From Trichuris trichiura (taxonomy: Eukaryota; Nematoda; Enoplea; Trichinellida; Trichuridae): 64,000 nt of DNA. Below are positions 46,032-57,100 of the stretch, in pieces (the stretch's first letter is position 1; each line of letters begins with the position of its first letter). Below the pieces are notes generated by a model. That model did no database searches. It saw only the letters and a list, made by a program, of their open reading frames with translations, and was not told the DNA's origin. The position numbers and the translations under genes are program-made. The stretch spans positions 124,001 to 188,000 of the forward strand of contig JBAJFE010000018.1 of NCBI GenBank assembly GCA_037903355.1, read 5' to 3'.

Positions 46032-46891
46032 ATGACCGCCAACGACGCATCCGAAAATTCCGAAGACACGGAGTTGTCCGACGAGGACAGTTGCGACAGC
46101 AAGAAGGAAATTACCGTGCAAGAATATGTAACGTATGTAAAGCAGTGCCTGCGGAGATGCAAAATATTGGAGTTACGATACAAGCGCTTGAAGCTGTTCT
46201 ACTACAAACTGCGCGTTAGCGTAAATGAGAGCAAGATGAAGCGGCTGTCGAAGTCCGACAGCTTTCTATTCAAAGACCTTATGAAGACTCGTAAGGATGC
46301 GATGGAAGCAGAGTAAGCTGCTTATAACCTAGTTTGTTTAAGTCCCACTTTTGTCGCTATTTTACCATTCCAGTTTACCGTTGCTTTCGCCTGCATGGCA
46401 TAGATTTCTAACCGTTGCCACTTTTTAGGTGTTCTAAGGCGGCTGAATGCTTGCAAATGATCAAAGAAAGCATAGCTGCAATGATGAAAACGGTGCAAAC
46501 AAAGGCAAACAATACGAAGGGTTCTTCGATGGATGGGACGCTGAGTTCTTTGCGTTTTCGGTTGCTTGCCAAGCTTAAAGGCTTAGAAGATGAATACATA
46601 GATGCGCTGGTTAAACAAAAACTTTGGGTTTGTCTCCAAGAGGACAAGAAGAAGCAAGCGGCCTCCGATGCTGTAAACGATGATGAGGATGACATCCCGA
46701 GAGGATCGTTCCCAAAAATCGGGGAACTACGTCATCGATCAATCCGGGAAAACGAGCCTAGAATTGTGTACGGGCTTTCCGAGAAACGGCTAGCCGAAGA
46801 GTTAGGAAAAATTCGTGAGGTAGCTTTTACGCAGGAGTATCGCCAGTTGCATTACAGCTACGAATACGAAAAGCTGTTTGGCGCGTGTTAG
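46032..46891 (+). CDS. BRMS1/Sds3-like coiled-coil protein (candidate Sin3-HDAC subunit)
   Basis: Two exons, 46032-46312 and 46429-46891, join in phase and give 247 residues. The order of features fits the Sds3/BRMS1 family, which bridges the Sin3 scaffold and histone deacetylases in the nucleus. There is an acidic N-terminus (ENSEDTELSDEDSCDSKKE), then a helix LELRYKRLKLFYYKLRVSV aligning with the family's LEKQFTDLKDQLY. A long coiled coil ends LRFRLLAKLKGLEDEYIDAL, like the family's second LEE helix. Finally RIVYGLSEKRLAEELGKIRE resembles the family's IVYMLQDLDILEDWTTIR. These alignments are from memory and are partial. A different helical nuclear protein is possible. AATAAA lies at 46998-47003. 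Confidence 0.55.
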
Positions 46892-47956
46892 CCATAGGCA
46901 TTATTGGTTTTTCTTTCACGTCGTCAAGAACCCTACGCTTTCTCTGTCAGTTAATCGTAGTTGTTGCCGGGTTTTTCGTTCTGGTCCATATTAAAGCAAA
47001 ATAAAGAAACCCTGTGTGTGAAATAGAAGCGAACAACATGCCTGTTGCATCTTCGCGCCTTATTTTAAAAACTGATTAAGTATTTTGTAGCCGTGTTTCT
47101 TTCTTGATTTCATTATTTACCGCGGAAGGTCGAAACCAGATAATTATTAAAGTAAACTGATCGCAAAAGTTTTAAACGAACTACGTCACTTCAACGCAGT
47201 CTCCCTTGCATCGACAGGGCGGGTTCATGTCGCTGATGTGAAATTGGAATGTTTTACCGTTGCAATGACTGCGTAGCAGAATTTTGCTAGCGATTTACTG
47301 TGGCTGGAACTTCCACATCCTACAGTTTATTTTGCGGAAGCGGAAAACTGCTTGTTAAAATTCAGTTTACGTTCTATTTTCTGTCAGTTGTCCAACTTGC
47401 TCAGCTTGCCATAAAGCTGCTACTAAATCGCCGATGTGGACCTCAGTAAGCTTCCTCAAAAATAGCAGGCAAACGCTAACATTTCCGACTTCGCTTCTCT
47501 TTAGATTTCCGCGCAAAGGATAAACTGCATAAGCATTAAATGAAGGGATTGCTACATTATTTTTGATCAAATTGAAAATATTAATCCCCTATCTGTTCGG
47601 TTAACCTGCGCATCAATCTTACCGTACTCAACGGAACAAATGTTTCCCATTAATATTCGAAGAAAGCGAACTTCATTGGCATTATGTATTTTTGCTCGTT
47701 TTGGCATTTTGCACTAGTACAGCCTATGTAAAATAGCAAACAATTTTCAAGTAATACCCAATTTAATTAATTCAGTTTTTGCCGGAATTTACCCGTTAAC
47801 GTAGTTGGTTTTATTGGAAAGCCTCTTAATGCAAAAATTGCGAAGTTATTTGTGTTTAAGTTTTAGTCTTTCTCGCTTGCAAATTTCTACGCTCTTTTGC
47901 TTAAGTCCGTACGCTGATTCGATGCTTCCGCATTTCAGCGACAGTCGTTGAAATTC
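46892..47956. other. Spacer between the BRMS1-like gene and STOML2
   Basis: This AT-rich spacer contains AATAAA at 46998-47003 for the upstream gene and, at its right end, the STOML2 promoter. A 67-codon minus frame (47367-47570) has no support. Nothing else was seen. Confidence 0.5.
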
Positions 47957-50900
47957 ATGAATTCATTGTATGTTTCAAAAGCCGCTTCCGCTAAGTCTCT
48001 ACTACGTTTGGCTCGATTAGCAACCTGTCAGCATGTTTCGCATCGCAACGCCAGTGCGGCTTTTAATACGATCATTTTGTTCGTCCCTCAGCAAGAGGCG
48101 TGGGTAGTCGAGCGAATGGGTAAATATCATCGGATTTTGGAACCAGTATACCTTTTGTGACGTTCTTGAAAGCAATGCTGTTCTAATTTGACATTTTTAG
48201 GGGTTCAACCTTCTCCTTCCAATACTTGATCAGATTAAGTACATTCAAAGCTTGAAGGAAATAGCCATTGAAATTCCTCAGCAAAGCGCTATCACTATTG
48301 GTATATACTTTGCCTTAATTCGACCTACGTTTCTCCATCTGACAATGGTCAATTCCCTTTTTTTCACAGATAACGTTGCTCTACAAATCGACGGAGTTCT
48401 TTATCTCAGAATTGTCGATGCGTACAAGGTAAGAGTGCCACTTTTGCTGTTCAATTTATGGCCCGCCTACTTGCAGGCGTCATACGGAGTGGAAGATGCG
48501 GAATTTGCGATTACCCAGCTGGCGCAAACGACTATGCGATCAGAAGTGGGAAAAATAACCTTAGATACTGTTTTTCGAGAAAGAGAATCCTTAAATGAGA
48601 GTATCGTTGGTACGAGGTGCTTTTCTTATTTATATTAATCAACTTAGCTTTACTGGAACTCTCGGTGTTAATCATGCAATCATGTAGGAAGAAAAAAGAT
48701 TCATAAGTGACCAGCAAGTAATAAATAGTGGTTACATAATAGTTCCCTTGTGTTCTAGCTTACTTCATTAGCATATTTGATCTTTGGTCATAAGCAAGCC
48801 TGAAGTTCTGTATTTTAGGGAAGTATAAGTGCTTGCTTCGATGACTACCTTACTTGGAAGTACAGTAGCTTTATTTTCAGCCGCTCTCAACAAGGCTGCT
48901 CATCCGTGGGGAATGACTTGCCTCCGTTACGAAATCCGTAATTGTCCTTCTCGCCTGTAAACCCAGTGACCATATGTAATGCCAGGAGACATGAAAATGC
49001 CCAAAAAGATAGAGGAAGCTATGCAAATGCAAGTGGAGGCTGAAAGACGCAAGCGAGCTTCCATTCTTGAATCCGAAGGTATTCGCGCTATAGACAAGAG
49101 ACGTGCGTGATTGTCTATGCCATAGTTTCTCAACCTTTTTTGCTCCAGGGCTCCCCTAGGCCTTGTCAGGGCCCCCCTAATCCTTGTAAGAGCCCACCGT
49201 TTATTGGGACAATGTCCTGCCGCATTATCCTCCAGGGCCCCCTGGCTTCCAGGGCTCCCCTAAAATCTCCCAGGGCCCCCCAGGGAGGCCCCAGGGCCCA
49301 CGTTGAGAAACACTGGTCTATGCTTAAAATTGCAGGTGTAAGAGTTGCCGAGATCAACGTGGCCGAGGGAAAGAAGTTAGCTCAGATTTTGGCCTCCGAG
49401 GCTGAAAAGCAAGAGAAGATTAACAAAGCTGAGGGTAACTAACTCCAGCAAAGGATAGTTTGATGCTTTTTCAATCGGCTAACTGTTGCAGGCGAAGCTG
49501 CCGCCATACTTACGAAAGCGAAAGCAAAGTCGAAAGCCATCGAAACTATTGCTATGGCGCTGTCTGGTAACGTACGTGTTGTCACCTATGTTGTTTATTG
49601 GCGGGAAACGATGACGGCAGTAGTTAATAAGCTTTCCTTCATTCTACGCAATCAAGCATCTCCGTTCTAAGCAGTTTAAATTCCTTCCTCCCTTTTGGTT
49701 TCCTTTGATGAATGCTAATTAATTGCCTTTTGTGTTAAGTTCAGTTTCTTGTTGTTTTAAGGAAGGATCGAACGCAGCTATGTTAGCTGTGGCGGAACAG
49801 TACGTGAACGCGTTTGGCCATTTGGCGAAAACGAACAACACGTTGATTGTGCCAGCCGACGCCGCCAGCGTTACCAGTATTGTTGGTCAGGTATATGTTG
49901 CCATACTTTTTTTCCTTTTCATATTTTTTAACATACGAAACGTGCATACGCAATGAAAAAGGGCCCAGTTGCTTCTCGCTGGGCTTTGGCTAAGCTATTG
50001 TTTACTCTTCGTCCTTCTTTATGTTTTACATATTTATTTATTGAGATGTGGCAAGCTATTGAATAACACGACGCTTTAGCGGCGTACAGTTTTGGTTTCC
50101 TTAAATGGAAGCGGTTAATAGACGAATTGTTTATTCTATTCAGTATCACTGATCTTAGTATGTATGTATACGAATATGCTGTCCTATTCCATACACGTTG
50201 TACAACGGGTGTTCCGCATGAGAATGCTTCTGCAATAGTGATCATGACGAACGCGCATACTTGTGTGTATAACAGGTAAGTGCTTTATTATCGTAATAAC
50301 TCCACAGTGCAGTGAGTACCCATAGCTCATTAAATAGAGCGATAATCTAAAGATTATCAACTTCAAGCGGAATAGGCTATCGAAGAAGACGTGTCAGTGA
50401 TTTTTCTGCTTTAGCCATCAAAGATGTGGAAAGAGGAGGCTGCGCACCTGCTAAAATTTCAGGGAAAAAAATCGTAAATTTTCTCTGCGTCTTTGGCCTG
50501 AAACAACCTTCGTCCTACCATTGGCTTTAATTTCAATGCCCGTGCCGTAGAGGGATCCATATCATATTAACGTTGGGCATTTATGCAAAGCCTGCTTTTA
50601 ATTGTTCCAGGATTTCAAGACTTCTTATCTCACCTTGAGATCCCGAAAATTTTCGAAAAGTTTTCAACGCATTCAACAAAAGAAACCGCGTTATCCAATA
50701 GTTCGCTATACTTCAGTGAATTAACATTAAGCCTGACGAATATTTGTTAGCAACTTCGGCTGAGATGTAAGCGCTTAAAAATAGCCATAGTAAAGCGAAA
50801 ACTCAACCAAATGCACTAAGGATGTAAATTTACGTTAGCTCCAAGTAGTTTGTTCCATATTTTCCAAAAAAGGCAGAGTCGTACCGCGCGGAACGTTTGA

Positions 50901-51021
50901 AGTATCGGTTGTTTTTTTTCAATGTCAAGTCGGTGTTGTTTAGGCGTTGGCGGTATATAAATCACTGACGGAGAAAACGACCGAAGCGAAAGTTAAAAGT
51001 CCGTCCGAGAAGACCAAGTGA
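47957..51021 (+). CDS. STOML2: Stomatin-like protein 2 (mitochondrial SPFH/prohibitin-domain scaffold)
   Basis: STOML2 binds cardiolipin and prohibitins at the inner mitochondrial membrane and organises respiratory complexes and proteases. Ten exons join in phase: 47957-48145, 48201-48300, 48370-48428, 48477-48609, 48881-48937, 48986-49078, 49336-49434, 49492-49571, 49762-49890 and 50944-51021, giving 338 residues (human 356). The N-terminus is Arg/Ser-rich, as in mitochondrial presequences. The SPFH domain opens with ILFVPQQEAWVVERMGKYHR and continues ILDQIKYIQSLKE, DNVALQIDGVLYLRIVDAYK and AITQLAQTTMRSEVGKITLD. The helical part has MQMQVEAERRKRASILESEG, then INVAEGKKLAQILASEAEK and ALAVYKSLTEKTTEAK. 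Intron 6 carries a hAT-type miniature element. An alternative donor at about 49104 is in the same phase and would add a few residues. Confidence 0.97.
49121..49315. mobile_element. 195-base hAT-type miniature inverted-repeat element
   Basis: The element sits in STOML2 intron 6. It is flanked by an 8-base direct repeat GTCTATGC (49113-49120 and 49316-49323), the duplication size typical of hAT transposons. Its ends, CATAGTTTCTCAAC and CAGTGTTTCTCAAC (right end read inward), are inverted repeats with two differences. The interior is very G+C-rich, with repeated CCAGGGCCCC blocks. There is no transposase frame, so it would need an autonomous hAT element elsewhere to move. Confidence 0.85.
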
Positions 51022-51214
51022 AATACGCTGTGTGTTTTTGCATGGCCAATAAGCAAAATTGATTAGACATTTGGTACGTCAAAATCTTTTTTTCAAACGG
51101 TTTACTAGCCATTAAAGCAACAACAACGAAAAAAAAACGTCTCTTTTCAAGTTGGAATCTCGCTTCGTCATCGGTGAAAGCGCTCGTGCTCGCCTTGTTG
51201 TGGTCTGTCGGTTT

Positions 51215-54165
51215 TCAAATGCGGACGTGGAACGTTCTGCAAAAATCGGGTGAACGGGATACCACATGCTCGAACTCAGCGTAGCTAAGGAAGTTGCTCA
51301 TATCCAAGTCCGCTTCGTCCATGATCTATGCATATTTTAGCGCATAAGCAGTATTATCTTGCAGATATATCATATTAATGTACTCTGCTAATTATGAATT
51401 CAACTTCTTCTTCGGTCAGCTCTTCCCGAGTCATGCAGCGTATGGCTTTTTCGAGATCATCGTGTCCTATCATACCGTCTTGATCGAAGTCTAAAGCTCA
51501 ATACTATTAAGAATTTGAACACGTTGTACGTTGACGTTTGAATTTAGGCCACAGCATGAAGCTACGGAAATTCTAGAAACTTTTAATCTCTATTCGTATT
51601 TAAAGAAAGTAAGCTAACAGCTAGTTGAAATCCTTATCATTTTTCAATTACTTACCGTATATCCGAAAGGCGTAATTGAGCTTTAAGTCTAATGGAGCGC
51701 TTTCGCTGAGCGCGGAGAACATATCCAAAAAATCGTTGAACGTTAAGTTGCCACCGCCGTCGGCCGAAAAAACCTGACATATTCGCTGTCGGAAGGGATT
51801 TTCCTATTCAAAGTCAATGAACGACCATTTCGTTTAAACATTCAATTACTGCTAATGCTCACCTTTAACTCTGGCATTTTTTCAATGTCTTCAAAGGGAA
51901 TGGCTACAACTCCAGCAGCTCCGCCTTGCATAGTTGCCGGTACGTAGCCTGGGCTAAGGGAGTAGAACCGTTTGTACAATCTAAAAGTTGTAAAGCGTAG
52001 TTGCCTATTCCCACTACGTCAATGGCGGGAGGAGTCAGATTTTCCATTAATGCTAATGAGGTTTCATGTTCCCACCATCGCTGTAAGTTTTTTCAATATG
52101 TATGCGCGCATTAGCCTTTACTTCAAAAGTTTGAGGTCCCTTTGCAACTATCATAAACTTTTCCTGCACGCGGAGGTTGTTTGGTCTCGCGGGTCAAAGA
52201 GGCACTTGATGAAGGATCAGTTAAACAAATAAGTGACCTACGAAATAATAAATTCTATTGTCCTTCAGTAGACGGATAGATGATCATTTTAGATCGAATT
52301 GTTGAGTTATTTTGGTTACTGACGTTTGGACTTGCTGTCTCACTTTTGCTATTCCTTCAAAACAAATTCTTTACGCATCCCACTAACCTCAGTAGGAGAC
52401 GGTATCAAGTTTGCTAAATTTTGTCTGTCCATAGACGTATTAGTTTTTTGTACTTTTTTAGGTTGTGATAGACGTAATAAAGCACAGAAATATTGAGTAA
52501 CAAGAATTCCGGCATAGCTCGAACGTTAAGCTATGGACTGTGTTGTCCTAACCGCGATAACAATAACCTTGTATAAGTAACTTCTACTTCTCAAGTCCCG
52601 CAAGAAGACTGGCCCACCTTTCTTCACAGTTACGAGGAAAGCCGTATATTTTCCTGCGCTTTGATAGCCCGTGGGCCCCCATTCGACCCTGAAGCGGAGT
52701 AAAAAGTCGAAGGAATCGTTCCTGTTCGTCGCTCGACGATAGTTGTTGTGCTTTTATGGGCAAACAAGCAAGCTACTCAACTAGAGCACGCTTTGCAGGG
52801 CGTCCAAATCTGTTAATCATTCTATGTGCGCTGCACTTTAATTCTATGCATTTAATTAACCTTTGAAGATTGGCATCACGACCTCAATCAATAGTATTTC
52901 TCCTTGAGTGAACAAACTTGCGGAACATGGCAAAGCGCTTCCGTGAACAGTTGCTCAACAGGCTGCGATCCGTCGATAGCCTAATTTACCACGCAATGGT
53001 AGATGCTATCTGTTGTTTTTGGAGCATATTTTTATTTAAGCTCAGAACAGGGTTTGAAATGTCTGTTCTTTATTTCCCGCATTCGGCGTGGACGGCATTT
53101 GTGCGAAAGCGGCAGCAGCGGTCCATACTTGGTGTTTAGCCACGTTTTGTTGTTAGTTTTCGCGTAAGGAAAGCGGCAGATCATTTAGCCTTTGATTTTA
53201 GTGACATAAACTAATAAAAGTCGTCAATACACGGTGAACTACATCTCTAATTTTCGCATAGGATTTAAGCGGGTTTCAGTAAATAAATTGTAAAGTCTAA
53301 AGTGTGTGTCAGAAGGAAGAGTCGGCCGTCTAGCGCTATATTTTCTTAGTGGCTTTGAACTCGTAATCCGAAAATTGCTGGCAAGATTGTAAGCTCTGAG
53401 TTTTTTTACTTTATCTAAAATATTCTCTTTACTTAGCTGTGGTTGGATGGGGCTAAAAGCGCGCTTTTCAAAACTTCTAAAGCAATTTAAAAGGTCGGGC
53501 TTTGCACACCTGACTTAACGCTGTTTTAGGGCCGCATGTTTTACGCGTGATATTAACTGTCTCGTATGGTAATTTTTAAACAACTTAGATCGCGGGCATT
53601 TTAAAACGTTTACGGTCTAATTAATTATATCTCTGAGCCTTTACGCAACCTGAATGATTCCCACTGGTAACGTTGAAGTAACAACGGTTCGTCAATTTTT
53701 CTTCGACGTCAAATTTATTAACCCTTTTTCAAGAGTACGAACGTAGGAAGCAGAACCTGCGTACGAGATATCTTTTTCGTTTACTCGACTAGACAGCCGC
53801 TGAATTGAACCCTTTTCAATCGCTTTATACGAAGCTGACATTTGCTAGCTTTTTTTGGAGAAGTGCTTTAAGACGAAAAGCAAGCGAAACGATTCCACTA
53901 TGCGAGTAAATACTAACAAAAAGCAATAGTCAATAGAACAAAGTATGAGTGTTAGTATATTGGCAAAGTGGAACTCCAAGTTGCGCCAGTAGCGCTAATT
54001 TCTAACATTTTCTTAAAATGGGTAGTCGGTTACTCACCGCATAATATCTTTTTTCGTGAAGAAGGTGCAATCTTGATATTCTTCAATTTGCTCTCTAGTG
54101 AACACACCGGCGTTGCGAAACAAGTTCATTTGGTTTAGCCGGCGGTTGAAGAGCGAATTTCCCAT
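51215..54165 (-). CDS. CIB2: Calcium- and integrin-binding protein (CIB2/CIB3-like EF-hand protein)
   Basis: CIB proteins are calcineurin-B-like calcium sensors that bind integrin tails, kinases and, for CIB2/3, mechanotransduction channels. Five minus-strand exons join in phase: 54165-54038, 51980-51863, 51803-51656, 51490-51384 and 51325-51215, giving 203 residues (human CIB2 187). The start MGNSLF is an N-myristoylation site. [20 protein letters not shown] is the family's first helix pair. [20 protein letters not shown] and [18 protein letters not shown] form the degenerate EF1-EF2 part. [12 protein letters not shown] is a canonical calcium loop, and [12 protein letters not shown] is a second loop with Asn in place of the usual Gly. 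The tail ends [12 protein letters not shown]. Intron 1 is about 2 kb. The gene converges on STOML2, with 193 bases between the two stop codons. Confidence 0.95.
52618..52772 (-). CDS. Exon-like segment inside CIB intron 1
   Basis: On the minus strand an acceptor-like GAGTAG precedes an open stretch that reads [20 protein letters not shown], continues with a basic stretch and ends at CTGTGAAGAAAG followed by GTGGGC. It has balanced codon use and lies in the same direction as CIB. CIB splices perfectly without it, so it would belong to a nested gene or an alternative transcript. A plus-strand frame at 52918-53139 nearby is equally anonymous. Confidence 0.2.
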
Positions 54166-57100
54166 CACCCCGTTGACGTCCGGCGTTTGCTGGCCTGTCC
54201 CGGCTTAATTTCAGCTTCAATTCCAACTCGTGTCAGCTGGAGTGTGTAGGGCGTCTGCAAGTCAGTCGCCCTCCGCTGGGAGCCCATTAAGCAATGACGA
54301 GCGCCTTGATGCGGCGCGCCAATTGTTCGCTTTGAAACGTGTTTTGCTGTCGTCTCAAAATCATCTCCTTTCGCTGACGCACCTCCCCGTTGAGCAATCC
54401 CAATTCGTCGGCAGGTTGGCCTATTTCCCGTTCCTTTCAGCTTGGAAATCACGTGAACCGATGGCCCCGTCTTTGAGTACGTTAGCTTCGTGTTACAATC
54501 ACCTTTACGCAACTTCCCGCCATAAGGAAAAAGCCTTCTAACGTCGCTGACCGCCACTGCCGAGTCAGCATGCTCAACATTGTCCTACTGACTAACCTAC
54601 GTGAGGTAACCTTGAGGAAAGCATCTTTTTTGTCACGATTTATACCTATGCTTGATTTTTGCCGTCTGTAATTAGGAGACTTCGTGATTACATTGACATT
54701 TTTGTATCTCGTTCATCGCGCGAATACGTGCTAATCAAAAGCTAATTGGTCCAGCAAGTTACGAGCAGAGAATGTAGTCACGAGAAAGGTATTTTAGAAA
54801 TGTTCCGCCAGCCACGTTGCCTCTGCTGGAAACGCGAGAAGTTCGTCGGGTGACGTGAGTTCTACTCTGGTTGCGCTGCGTTAAAACGATGACATTTTTT
54901 TTGGTAACAAACAATGATAAGTATGCGTAATTTTTTCACCTCTTACGCTGACGTTGATATTTCCAGCGTCGGTGAATGGAAGCGAACGCATGAATGAGCC
55001 ATTGAACAAGCAGTGCTCCAAGAGCGCGTTCGAACTGCCTAATAAACTCCGGAAAAAGATTTCGTTCGTGCTAGTCTAGTGATGTTTGTTTTCATATTTT
55101 GCAAGCTCTTTTCAGAGCTGGTTGCTCGTTGTGAGTTTGCCATTAATAAGTTTAGCCAATGTTTATTGAGCAGAATTCCCTAGCTTAGATATATATTGTT
55201 TAACAAGCTGCAAATCATTTCTTCATCGTAGGTGTATTAACACTTGTATTGTTAAATTATGGCCAATAAAATGTTTTATATTATCTTGTAATAAAGGCCC
55301 TATTCTGCTTTGACATATCTTTTAGCTAAGTTCAGGCGCACAGCCAGTGGACTCTTCGAATAGTTGAAAATAATATAGTATTTAATTGGAACCAAATTCG
55401 GCTTTATGACGATATGAGCTCTGTTAGTATAGTCTTGTATTAACAAAGTTTTTATAGCAACAGATTTCCGTATTAAAAATATTCAATTAATTTTTAATTC
55501 CTTTAACGTCACTCTCGTTTTGCCTTTGCTACTTTATAAGGCTGATGGAAAAATGCTATTTCGAAAAATTTTGTTTCCATGTAGCTTTCTTTAAATTCAT
55601 AGGAAATCAAGTGACGTCGACGCGCAGCTTAGTCCTTCCCTTACAGAAAAAGCCAATTTCCAAGCCGAGCTCAATGCTTAGAGGCTCTTTGTTTCGCTGT
55701 GGCCAAAAGGTTTTCTATTTTCTTCGCCTTAATTGGGTGATCGGTATTTTGTCTACCAAACAAGGAAAACACGCGCGTTTAAAAAGCGCTTAATTAACTT
55801 CCCAAAGCGGGAAAGGAAAAATTTAATTTCGCTCATTTGGTAACTTTTATCAATACGTTTATTTTCCTTTTGAGCTGCACTGTTTCAATCAGTAATGTTA
55901 TGGAAATACCGTATGTGAATAGCCTTTTATTGACTTAGCGGGAACAGTCTTATGCAAAATAATGCAAAGTTGAATGGAACATCACAAATTATTATCTTTT
56001 TGTTCGGTTTGGTTGACGGCGGCCGGATAATTGTTTCCTTATCATTTTGGGTTCCTTATATGCTTTTGCTTCCTCCGTAAGTATGCTTGAAAATAATGAT
56101 TCCGAGAAAAGAAAGACTTAGTAGCCTATCCTTGCATATAGAAGGTTTCGTATGCCTTGCAAACGCTTCAAAATGCACGAACCTGATTACTTCTTTTTGT
56201 GAAGCTGAAACGAAAGCTACTTAGTTCCCAAAGTTCAAGATTCTACGCTTGACTGATGTCGGCTTTAGCGCCGACAAAAGAAGTGCAATTTTCAACGATT
56301 ACCATTAATATAACACTGCTAATTCATTATTCGTAATTTCTTTAAGCAGATTAAATTTATTCAGAGCGTGAAAAAAGAGAAGCGTAACCTTTTTTCCGAG
56401 GAAAATTTTTTCTTTACGACGAAGACGTTTTCAAAGTCTTCCTTATTGTCCGTTCAGCATTAGTCTTCTTTACAGGAGCTCTTATTCACGTCACTATCCA
56501 AGAATAGGCTTGGAGTAACGTTTTCTAATGAATATTATTCTTGAATGTACATTATGCTCTGGCATATGTACATGGTATTACGTCATACTTGCTCCTATTA
56601 GGCAATTAATAATGCGACGTTAATCAAATCATGCAGAAAACAAATGCTCTATAAAACTGACCGCTTCGATGCTAATGGCTACCTTACTATGCATGAATAG
56701 AATCTAGGCTCAACCGTTTGTCTTCAGAGAAGAAACCATGAAGATAATTATTTAACTTGAAATTCTGCATAACGGAAAGAAGAGAAATTTAATCTGATCC
56801 TATAGTAGTTATATCTTTATGCTTCGGTATACATTAATACGCCAAACGTTTATTCATTTGAAGCCAAGCGCGTTTGAGCAGCAGGGATAACTTTGTTTTA
56901 AAAAGCTCCTGCGCAAATTATATGATAGTAAGGAGTTCTTGTCGTTTGCCTGTACGCACTTGCAAAGCGGAACAGACGGTGCGTACGTTTATTTTCCGAA
57001 TGCACTGTGCGCGATGTTAAAAAATTCTGTCTGCCAACAAGGAGAGAGCATTTTTTAATGCAAATGAAGGCGTAAAACCTGACAGATTAATTGCAGTGTT

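Noticed and set aside
54165..54557. 130-codon minus-strand frame and overlapping plus-strand frame of similar length
   Set aside because: The minus frame runs into the CIB first exon in the wrong phase, and the plus frame has no start codon near its beginning. Both are probably by-products of a G+C-rich 5' region.
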